Origin: DASUTB01 sp036374835
GTDB taxonomy: Bacteria; Actinomycetota; Actinomycetes; Jiangellales; Jiangellaceae
Direction of reading: 5' to 3'
Assembly (NCBI GenBank): GCA_036374835.1
Contig: DASUTB010000093.1
Span: forward strand, 1-19,877
DNA length: 19,877 bases
Part shown: positions 14,172 through 19,877 of the stretch, one piece after another
Layout: every line of letters begins with the position of its first letter
How positions within the stretch are numbered: the stretch's first letter is position 1
Made by a program: the position numbers and the translations under genes
The notes under the pieces: model-generated
What the model saw: the letters and a program-made list of their open reading frames with translations, nothing else
What the model was told of the DNA's origin: nothing
Databases searched by the model: none

Positions 14172-15014
14172 TCACGTCTCGTCGTCCCAGCGGCCCATCT
14201 TGTCCAGGTCTTCGATCGGCGTCGGCTCGTCCGGGCTCAGCGTGGGCCGCCGACGTCGGTCCATGACGCGGCACACCATCACTGCCGCCTCGAACAGCAG
14301 CCACATCGGCGTCGCGAGCGCCAACAGCGTGATCGGATCACCGGTCGGAGTGGCGACGCCGGCGAAGACGAAGATGCCGACGATCACCCAGCGCCGAGCC
14401 GACGACAGCGTCTCGTGCCGCAGCACACCGATCGCATTGAGGAGCACGACGAACACCGGCAGCAGGAAGCCGATGCCGAACACAAGCACGACTCGGATGA
14501 AGAAGTTCAGGTACTCCTCGAAGATGATGTGGTTCGACACGTTCTCGGTCGGTGTGAAGGACAGCAGGAACTGCCACGCGTGCGGCATGATCCAGATGCC
14601 GAGCGCCACACCGGCGGCGAACATGGGGACGGCCGCGCCGATGACGGCCAACGCCCAGCGCTTCTCGTTGCGATACAGCGCTGGAGTGATGAAACTCCAC
14701 AGCTGATAGATCCACACCGGCGCGCCGAACACGAACCCGGTGAGCATCGCGATCCGCATCGGGACGAACAGGGCGTCGGTGGGCTTGGTATAGAGCGCGC
14801 GGGTGTTATCCTCCACTCCCACCTGCGCCGCGGCTTCGAACATCGAGTCGGTGAGCCAGCCGATGATCTGGTCGCGGAAGACGAAGCCGACGACGGCGAA
14901 GACAAGTACCGCCAGAGCGGATTTGATGAGTCGCGACCGCAACTCCCGCAGGTGCTCGGCCAGCGTCATCCGGCCTTCGGGGTTCGACTCGCGGCGGGTG
15001 ACCATGCTCGCCAC
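14172..15014 (-). CDS. tatC: Sec-independent protein translocase TatC
   Basis: The 280-aa polytopic core of the twin-arginine translocase, which binds signal peptides of folded proteins. The cytoplasmic N-terminus carries EHLRELRSRLI (20-30), matching the signal-peptide-binding stretch of E. coli TatC. QLWSFITPALYRNEKR (104-119) contains Glu117, equivalent to the second conserved signal-binding glutamate. Six hydrophobic segments are visible, with the late loop ATPTGDPITLLALATPMWL. The tail is acidic. Two starts are possible, GTG at 15014 and ATG at 15005, with no strong ribosome binding site for either; 13 bases separate the GTG from the tatA stop. TatA directly upstream confirms the role. 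Confidence 0.96.
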   Translation of the reverse strand: MASMVTRRESNPEGRMTLAEHLRELRSRLIKSALAVLVFAVVGFVFRDQIIGWLTDSMFEAAAQVGVEDNTRALYTKPTDALFVPMRIAMLTGFVFGAPVWIYQLWSFITPALYRNEKRWALAVIGAAVPMFAAGVALGIWIMPHAWQFLLSFTPTENVSNHIIFEEYLNFFIRVVLVFGIGFLLPVFVVLLNAIGVLRHETLSSARRWVIVGIFVFAGVATPTGDPITLLALATPMWLLFEAAVMVCRVMDRRRRPTLSPDEPTPIEDLDKMGRWDDET

Positions 15015-15027
15015 GCTGACCGCCGGG

Positions 15028-15312
15028 CTAGCTGTCGCGCTTGGTCTGGTCGGTCACGCTCTCGCTTGCCGGGTCGTTCACCGGTTCGGCGGGCGTGCCC
15101 TGCGACGCCTCTACGGCGCGCGGTTGCTCGTCTGACGATGTGCTCTTCTCGGACGACCCCTTGTCGTCCTCCATCATGCCCTTGGTCTCGGCCCGGAAAA
15201 TCCGCAGTGAGCTACCCAGCCCTCGTGCGAGATCCGGCAGCTTCCGAGAACCGAACAGCAGGATGATGATCACCGCGATTATCAGAATCTGCGGCCATCC
15301 AAGTGTTCCCAT
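15028..15312 (-). CDS. tatA: twin-arginine translocase subunit TatA
   Basis: A 94-aa TatA/E protein that oligomerises around TatC to let folded proteins cross the membrane. A TM helix (about 7-20) is followed by the hinge FGSRKLPDLARGLG (20-33), the amphipathic helix up to about 45, and a disordered acidic/serine-rich tail. FG at 20-21 is the conserved pair. AGGAAGAGG (15320-15328, minus strand) lies 7 nt before the ATG at 15312, a good ribosome binding site. A possible extra promoter box, TACGAT (15353-15348), lies upstream. The length and pattern fit TatA rather than TatB. No TatB is seen in the window, and in actinobacteria TatB is normally elsewhere. Confidence 0.96.
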   Translation of the reverse strand: MGTLGWPQILIIAVIIILLFGSRKLPDLARGLGSSLRIFRAETKGMMEDDKGSSEKSTSSDEQPRAVEASQGTPAEPVNDPASESVTDQTKRDS

Positions 15313-15384
15313 GACTTGACCTCTTCCTCACAGCGGGCCTTACCGCCATCGTACGGCAGGTGAGCACATGTCCCGCGCGGCCGG

Positions 15385-15561
15385 TCAGCCACGCTCGCCA
15401 GAGCGCACGATGTCCGTTATATCACTGGAAAGGCTGTCCAGTTCGGTGAACATCCGGTGAGTTCGCCGGAACAATCTTCGGACGGCCAGCCCGACCCCTA
15501 CCACCGCCACGACGAACAGCACAACCAGCAGCATGAGCAGCCAGAACGCAAGTGTCGACAT
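15385..15561 (-). CDS. small single-TM membrane protein between pafC and tatA
   Basis: A 58-aa reading frame begins with ATG at 15561, three bases after the pafC stop, and ends at 15385, 72 bases before tatA. The protein reads MSTLAFWLLMLLVVLF onward: one strong TM helix (about 4-27), a basic stop-transfer patch RRLFRRTHR (28-36), then a short amphipathic, heptad-like tail (ELDSLSSDITDIV). This topology, the positive-inside basic patch and the tight spacing in an operon all suggest a real gene. It vaguely resembles the start of DUF948-type proteins, but I cannot assign it. The start lacks a clear ribosome binding site, so translation may be coupled to pafC. The role is unknown; a link to the Tat complex or to PafBC is only positional. 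Confidence 0.72.
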   Translation of the reverse strand: MSTLAFWLLMLLVVLFVVAVVGVGLAVRRLFRRTHRMFTELDSLSSDITDIVRSGERG

Positions 15562-15564
15562 CGC

Positions 15565-16557
15565 TCACTCACCCACCGTCTCAGGATAACCGGCGAGCGC
15601 TGCCCTGGCCCGCGCGGCGACCTCGGCAGCGAGATCGGGCGGATCGAGCACTCTGGCGGTGCCTCCGAGCCGTAGCAGCAGCCGCTGCAACCATTGCCGG
15701 TCCGCGACGCGCATCTGTACGTGGATCCTGCCGTCGCCCCCATCGGAGACCGACTCACACGGGTAGTACTCGGCCACCCACCGCCCGGCGGGCAGCAGCT
15801 CGACCGTGACGAGTTCGTCGTCGGGAGACGGTTGGAAGATCCCGGCCGACAGATCCCGCTGGCGAGCGCCGGGCGGCACCTCAGCGGGGAGGTCCAGAAT
15901 CTCGATCGCCGCGATCCGGTCCAGCCGGAAGAGTCGCTCGGCCTCGGCACGACGGCACCAGCCCTCCAAGTAGAGGCGCCCGTCGGCCAGCGCGAGCCGC
16001 ATCGGATCGACGTCCCGCTCCGTAGTCTCGTCCCGGCCGGGCACCCAGTACGAGAGGTGCAGACGGCGCTTGTCGTCCAGCGCCCGTCGCACCGTGGCGG
16101 CCACGTCGGCAACGGCATCGGCGTCCACGTCCACGTGCACGTCGCCGCTGCGCTCGGCAGCGGACCCGGCGGCCCGCTCGAGCTTGACGATCGCCCGCTC
16201 GATCGCACTGCGGTCGTAGCTACCCGGCATCGACGCCAGAGTGCGCAGCGCCACGATGAGCGCGAGTGCCTCGTCCTGCCCGAGCCGCAACGGCCGGGCG
16301 AGGTACTCCGCGTTGCTCACGTTGATGACACCTTCGCCCTCGGCCAGTTCCATGTCGACTTCGATGTAGTCACCCATCGCCAGCCCGGGTAGGCCGGAGA
16401 ACCACAGCACGTTCAAGTCGCGCAGGATCTGCCGTTCGGTCACGCCGAACAGGTTCGCCACATCGGTGATCTTGGCGTTGGGGTGCGCCAGTAGGTATGG
16501 CAGCAGTGACAACAACCGTCCGACCTGCTGCTGCGCGCGCCCCGCAGGCAGTGTCAT
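15565..16557 (-). CDS. pafC: WYL-domain regulator PafC
   Basis: A 330-aa protein with an N-terminal winged helix (about 10-60, LAHPNAKITDVANLFGVTERQILRDLNVL), a WYL domain (about 160-225; the motif appears as LYL in DGRLYLEGW), and a C-terminal WCX region (about 245-325). PafC works with PafB as the PafBC activator of the LexA/RecA-independent DNA-damage response in mycobacteria; the WYL domains are thought to sense single-stranded nucleic acid. The ATG at 16557 overlaps the pafB stop (ATGA, 16554-16557), so the two are coupled. An in-frame extension to 17070 runs antisense-free but inside pafB in another frame and is not used. The small membrane protein gene follows after 3 bases. Confidence 0.94.
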   Translation of the reverse strand: MTLPAGRAQQQVGRLLSLLPYLLAHPNAKITDVANLFGVTERQILRDLNVLWFSGLPGLAMGDYIEVDMELAEGEGVINVSNAEYLARPLRLGQDEALALIVALRTLASMPGSYDRSAIERAIVKLERAAGSAAERSGDVHVDVDADAVADVAATVRRALDDKRRLHLSYWVPGRDETTERDVDPMRLALADGRLYLEGWCRRAEAERLFRLDRIAAIEILDLPAEVPPGARQRDLSAGIFQPSPDDELVTVELLPAGRWVAEYYPCESVSDGGDGRIHVQMRVADRQWLQRLLLRLGGTARVLDPPDLAAEVAARARAALAGYPETVGE

Positions 16558-17516
16558 ACCGCCACCTCCTCGATGACGTTCTGGAGATGCTCGACGACCT
16601 GCTTGCGCACCTCGGCCGGCTCGAGCACGACGGCGTCCGAGCCGTAGCCGGCGACCTCGTCGACGAGCACGCCGGTATCCGCGAACGGCACGGTCAGTTC
16701 GTCCCAGCCGTCCTGCGCGATGTCGCACGAGTGGGCGCGACGCCGCAAGCCGTAGCCCGCGCCCTGCCGCACCCGGATCCGCGCGGTCGACGTCGCGCGC
16801 AGCGGCGCCAGCGCGCCGGCAGCGGCCTGGATCTGCTCGCTGGGCGGCAGTTCGTACGCGCCGGGTTTGGTGAGCGGCGTGACGTCGTCGGTGATGCGGG
16901 AGAGCCGGAACAGCCGCGGCGCCTCGCGGTCGAGGTCCCGTCCCACGACATACCAGCGTCCGTGCCAGGACAGGACGCGCCACGGCTCCACACGACGCTG
17001 TTGCGACTGCTCGCCCGGATGCTTGCGGTACGAGAAGCGGACGGCCGTCCGGTCGCGCACGGCCTCCCACAGCGGCCAGAACGAGGGTTCCTCAGCGGCA
17101 AGGCGGGGTTCGATGGCGGTCAGCGCCGAGGTATCGGTCTCAACGCCGGCGGCGCGAAGTTTCAGCACCGCCCGGCTCGTCGCCTCGGCCAGGCTCGCGT
17201 GCTGCCATACCCTGGCGGCCAGGCCCAGCACGGCCGCTTCATCCGGTTCCAGGCTGATCTCGGGCAGTTCGAAATCCTGCCGCCTGATCCGGTAGCCGGG
17301 TTCGTCCTCGAACGGGTCGATACTCCCCATCTCGATCGGAATCCCGAGCTCACGCAACTCATCCTTGTCGCGTTCGAACATTCGCTCGAACGCGCCATCC
17401 TCCTGATCGCCATAGCCGCCGACAATCTGGCGGATCCGGCTTTTGGCGACATATCCCCGCGTAACGAGCAAGCAGATGACCAGATTCATCAAGCGTTCGC
17501 TCTTCGCCTGCGACAC
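16554..17516 (-). CDS. pafB: WYL-domain regulator PafB
   Basis: A 320-aa PafB. The N-terminal winged helix spans about 4-75 (SERLMNLVICLLVTRGYVAKSRIRQIV, then FERMFERDKDELRELGIPIE). The WYL domain (about 150-215) contains VEPWRVLSWHGRWYVVGRD, and the WCX region ends the protein. Together with PafC it forms the heteromeric activator of DNA-damage genes such as recA in mycobacteria. The start is GTG at 17516, with GGGAGG (17523-17528) 6 nt upstream. A longer open frame to 18158 runs antisense into the DUF3866 gene and is rejected. A TAGCCT box at 17545-17540 gives a leader of about 17 nt. pafA is not in the window; it may lie beyond the right edge. Confidence 0.95.
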   Translation of the reverse strand: MSQAKSERLMNLVICLLVTRGYVAKSRIRQIVGGYGDQEDGAFERMFERDKDELRELGIPIEMGSIDPFEDEPGYRIRRQDFELPEISLEPDEAAVLGLAARVWQHASLAEATSRAVLKLRAAGVETDTSALTAIEPRLAAEEPSFWPLWEAVRDRTAVRFSYRKHPGEQSQQRRVEPWRVLSWHGRWYVVGRDLDREAPRLFRLSRITDDVTPLTKPGAYELPPSEQIQAAAGALAPLRATSTARIRVRQGAGYGLRRRAHSCDIAQDGWDELTVPFADTGVLVDEVAGYGSDAVVLEPAEVRKQVVEHLQNVIEEVAV

Positions 17517-17539
17517 CGCATCCCTCCCGTTCCACAACG

Positions 17540-17561
17540 AGGCTATCGGAGTGGTTAGGCT
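17540..17561. promoter_or_regulatory. overlapping divergent promoters for pafB and DUF3866
   Basis: The 51 bases between the two start codons hold TAGCCT on the minus strand (17545-17540, for pafB) and TAGGCT on the plus strand (17556-17561). The latter is exactly 6 nt before the DUF3866 GTG, so that mRNA is probably leaderless. The -35 regions must overlap the opposite promoter. An AGGCT direct repeat (17540-17544, 17557-17561) frames the region. Confidence 0.5.
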
Positions 17562-17567
17562 CACCTC

Positions 17568-18650
17568 GTGATTCGTTGGCGCCAGGGCACCGTCGCGTCG
17601 CTCGGGCGCACCTGGGCAGGCGGTCGGGAGCTTACCGTCTCGCTCACCGATGACGACAACGTGCGCGCCCTGGCGTATCCGGAGATGGTCGGCGAGCCGA
17701 AGCCGGGCGACCGCGTCGTGCTGAACGTCACCGCGCTGGAACTCGGCCTCGGCACCGGTGGATACGCGATGGTGGTGGCGATACCCGATCGGCTCCCGCC
17801 CGACCCCGACGACGGGCCGGGACATCTTGTCAAGGCTCGATACACGCCGTTGCAGACCACCGTGCTCGGTGTCGACGAGCAGGACTCCCCCGACCACGAC
17901 ACGCTCAACGGCGCGGACGACCTCGAGGGCCTCGTCGTCGTCACGGCGGACCTGCACTCGGCGGTCCCGGCCGTGATCGCAGGCCTGCGGGCGTCGTACG
18001 GCACCGACGTGCGGGTGGTGTACATCATGACCGACGGTGGTGCGCTGCCCATATGGTTCAGCCGAACCGTGGCAGGTCTGCGGGACGCTTCCTGGCTTGC
18101 GGCGTCGGTGACGGTCGGTCAGGCGTACGGCGGAGACGCCGAGGCGGTGACGCTCCACTCCGGCCTACTCGCGGCGCGGCACGTGCTCGGCGCCGACGTC
18201 GCGATCGTCTCGCAGGGCCCGGGCAATCTCGGCACCGGTACCAAGTGGGGCTTTTCCGGTGTGGCGTGCGGCGAGGCGATCAATGCGATCACCATCCTGG
18301 GTGGCCGCGCCGTCGGTTCGCTGCGGATCAGCAGAGCCGATCCGCGCGAGCGGCACGTCGGCATTTCGCACCACAGCCTGACCGCGTACGGGAGGGTCGC
18401 CCTCACTCCGGCGGACATCGCGTTGCCGGACCTTGACGGTGAGTTCGGCGAGAAGATCCGCCGGCAGGCGCTCACGCTCGGTCGGCACCGCGTCGCCACG
18501 GTCGACTTGGACGGGCTGCGTCCCGCCCTCGAGGCCACCCCGGTTCGGCTCTCCAGCATGGGCCGCGGCCTGGACGACGACGAGGAGTACTTCCTCGCCG
18601 CGGCCGCGGCCGGACGGCACGCCGCCGCGCTGCTGAGCGACGACTCCTGA
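17568..18650 (+). CDS. DUF3866 family protein
   Basis: A 360-aa protein starting MIRWRQGTVASLGRTWAGG, which I recognise as DUF3866. Other conserved stretches are DLHSAVPAVIAGLRA, VYIMTDGGALPIWFSR, SQGPGNLGTGTKWGFSG (about 213-229) and ISHHSLTAYGRVAL. No TM segments or signal peptide appear, so it is probably cytoplasmic. The glycine-rich stretch and acidic/His residues hint at a nucleotide or metal site, but no reaction is known to me. It is divergent from pafB with a 51-base shared promoter region, and convergent with the FKBP lipoprotein gene, from which a palindrome array separates it. The close pairing with pafB suggests shared regulation rather than a proven functional link. Confidence 0.92.
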   Translation: MIRWRQGTVASLGRTWAGGRELTVSLTDDDNVRALAYPEMVGEPKPGDRVVLNVTALELGLGTGGYAMVVAIPDRLPPDPDDGPGHLVKARYTPLQTTVLGVDEQDSPDHDTLNGADDLEGLVVVTADLHSAVPAVIAGLRASYGTDVRVVYIMTDGGALPIWFSRTVAGLRDASWLAASVTVGQAYGGDAEAVTLHSGLLAARHVLGADVAIVSQGPGNLGTGTKWGFSGVACGEAINAITILGGRAVGSLRISRADPRERHVGISHHSLTAYGRVALTPADIALPDLDGEFGEKIRRQALTLGRHRVATVDLDGLRPALEATPVRLSSMGRGLDDDEEYFLAAAAAGRHAAALLSDDS

Positions 18651-18653
18651 TGC

Positions 18654-18858
18654 TCACCTGATCTTCGCTTTGTCACCTGATCGTCAACTTGCTGGCGATC
18701 AGACGACGAATCGGTCCGATGAGCCGCGAGTTCCTCACCTGATCATTGTTGGACTGCTTGATCTTTGACGATCAGGTGAGGAATCCCGCCCCAGGCGCTC
18801 GGATTTAGCACCTGATCGCTTGGCCAGACGATCAGGTGCAACTCCGACGATCAGGTGA
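18654..18858. repeat. array of seven GATCAGGTG units in both orientations
   Basis: CACCTGATC appears at 18655-18663, 18674-18682, 18736-18744 and 18809-18817. Its complement GATCAGGTG appears at 18770-18778, 18830-18838 and 18849-18857. A partial CGATCAG is at 18696-18702. Two exact hairpins result: 14-bp arms at 18731-18744/18770-18783 and 11-bp arms at 18808-18818/18829-18839. The array fills nearly the whole 225-base gap between the DUF3866 stop and the FKBP stop. A two-way terminator is likely; a protein-binding array is possible. Confidence 0.85.
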
Positions 18859-18875
18859 CCAACTCGGCGGGATGG

Positions 18876-19877
18876 TCAGGACGAGGCGCGGTACGTGCCC
18901 ACCACGTCGATGACGATCGCCAGTGCCTCGCCAGCAGTCTGTGTGTTGTCTTCGGTACCGATCCGCACCAGGACGCGCGAGCCGACCTTCTGGCCGTCAA
19001 GGACGTCGGCAAGACCGGGCAGGTCGTTCACCGACACCGGGGCACCGTTCGGCCATCTGCCCAGTGGACCCTGGCCGATCTCCCATGTCGAGAGCGCGTT
19101 GCCCTCGCCGTACGGTGCCTGCACCATCTTTACGACGATATTATCCTGAATTTCCGGGCCGTCCCCGGCGACCAGCAGTACCGCATCGGACCGGGCCGGC
19201 GGCTCGGCGTCGGTGAAGTCGATGGTCGGCTCCTCGACGCCATCACCGGTGACGGCGGGCAGGTCGTCCGGCACGTCGTCCACCGGCTTGCCGGACATGG
19301 CGGCGTCCGCCGCGGCGACCCGGTCGACGACATCGACGACGAACAGCAGCGTCTCCCCGCCGAGCTCGTGTCCTGATTCGTCGCCGCCGTACGCGTACTC
19401 GGGCGGAACCGACAGCAGCACACGTGAACCGACCGGGACGCCGTCCAGGCCGGCGTCCCAGCCCGCGATTACGCTGCCGACGCCGAGCGAGGTCCGGAAC
19501 TGGTCGCCACGCTCGAACGACTGGTCGAAGACGTTGTCCGACGTGTCGTCCCCCGCAACCCACTTCTGGCCGTAGTAGTCGACACTGATGAAGTCACACG
19601 CGCCGACCGGCGCGCCGTCGCCTTCTTCGAGCACCTCGATCGTCAGGTTGCTCGGCGGCTCGGCATCCGGCACCTCGATCGTCGGCACCTCGCCCACCGA
19701 TCCGCTGACCTCGACACCGGTCTCCACCTCGGTCGGCACCAGCGGCGCACCGTCCTCGGCAGTGGGCGGTTCGACGGTGCAGCCCGGCGCTGACTCCGTC
19801 TCGGCCGCGTCCTCGCCCGGCGCGTCGGACGCGGCCGGGTCGGGGTCGTCATCGGAGCCGCAGGCGGACAGCACGAC
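18876..19877 (-). CDS. lipoprotein FKBP-type peptidyl-prolyl isomerase, 5'-truncated by window edge
   Basis: The visible 333 residues start inside a signal peptide: LSAC is a lipobox, followed by an acidic Asp/Glu/Pro linker, so the mature protein is probably a lipoprotein outside the membrane. An FKBP domain spans about 66-187 with the classic stretch SLGVGSVIAGWDAGLDGVPVGSRVLLSVPPEYAYG (129-163), which holds the active-site Trp140 and Tyr163-type positions. A second, weaker copy spans about 218-328 (GRWPNGAPVSVNDLPGLADVLDGQKVGSRVLVRIG) and lacks the VIxGWD and PPxxAYG signatures, so it is probably inactive. FKBPs speed proline isomerisation in folding proteins. The real start is beyond the right edge because a start at 19874 would fall inside the signal peptide. 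Confidence 0.9.
   Translation of the reverse strand, partial: VVLSACGSDDDPDPAASDAPGEDAAETESAPGCTVEPPTAEDGAPLVPTEVETGVEVSGSVGEVPTIEVPDAEPPSNLTIEVLEEGDGAPVGACDFISVDYYGQKWVAGDDTSDNVFDQSFERGDQFRTSLGVGSVIAGWDAGLDGVPVGSRVLLSVPPEYAYGGDESGHELGGETLLFVVDVVDRVAAADAAMSGKPVDDVPDDLPAVTGDGVEEPTIDFTDAEPPARSDAVLLVAGDGPEIQDNIVVKMVQAPYGEGNALSTWEIGQGPLGRWPNGAPVSVNDLPGLADVLDGQKVGSRVLVRIGTEDNTQTAGEALAIVIDVVGTYRASS

Noticed and set aside
15565..17070. 501-aa frame extending pafC upstream
   Set aside because: The extra N-terminal part is an Arg/Ala-rich shadow of pafB; the ATGA overlap at 16554-16557 gives the natural start.
16554..18158. Long minus-strand frame extending pafB into the DUF3866 region
   Set aside because: Residues before the GTG at 17516 are antisense to DUF3866 and unlike PafB; a good ribosome binding site supports 17516.
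1..19877. Search for CRISPR arrays, tRNA genes, insertion sequences and phage or toxin-antitoxin genes
   Set aside because: No regularly spaced repeats, transposase motifs or tRNA-like sequence were seen; the 18654-18858 array has irregular spacing and mixed orientation.

Overview
The window is high-GC, gene-dense chromosomal DNA from an actinobacterium. The main evidence is a block on the minus strand carrying pafB, pafC, tatA, tatC and a HelY-type helicase. A stand-alone 5'-3' exonuclease and an Xaa-Pro peptidase lie further along. The order matches, from memory, the Mycobacterium tuberculosis segment pepE - Rv2090 - helY - tatC - tatA - pafC - pafB. I cannot name the genus. There are no RNA genes, insertion sequences, phage genes or CRISPR arrays. 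No stretch longer than 300 bases lacks a gene.

Left part (1-5128): the end of a thiamine-diphosphate-dependent 2-oxoacid dehydrogenase E1 beta module, open at the left edge, is translationally coupled to a glutaryl-CoA-dehydrogenase-like flavoenzyme. Then come a small membrane protein of unknown function, an Lrp/AsnC regulator, a DUF4870 membrane protein and a class V PLP enzyme. Middle part (5258-10257): an Xaa-Pro peptidase, a rhodanese divergent from a second Lrp/AsnC regulator, a FEN-type exonuclease, and a SigE-family sigma factor coupled to a two-TM protein with a propeller-like outer region, probably its anti-sigma or sensor. Right part (10386-19877): helY, a diacylglycerol/sphingosine kinase-like lipid kinase, tatC, tatA, an unannotated 58-aa membrane protein, pafC and pafB, all on the minus strand; divergent DUF3866; and a lipoprotein FKBP-type isomerase cut by the right edge. 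The right part combines protein quality control and stress regulation (PafBC, FKBP), export of folded proteins (Tat), RNA/DNA processing (HelY) and lipid phosphorylation.

Two non-coding themes run through the window. First, eight genes have a TANNNT-type -10 box exactly 6 or 7 nt before their ATG/GTG and no Shine-Dalgarno sequence, which predicts leaderless mRNAs. Second, several gene ends carry exact inverted repeats with 11-19 bp arms and no T tract. The most elaborate is an array of seven GATCAGGTG units in both orientations between DUF3866 and the FKBP gene. I see no clearly new multi-gene system; the best leads are the hidden 58-aa gene, the palindrome array and the 88-bp inverted-repeat element after the lipid kinase gene.
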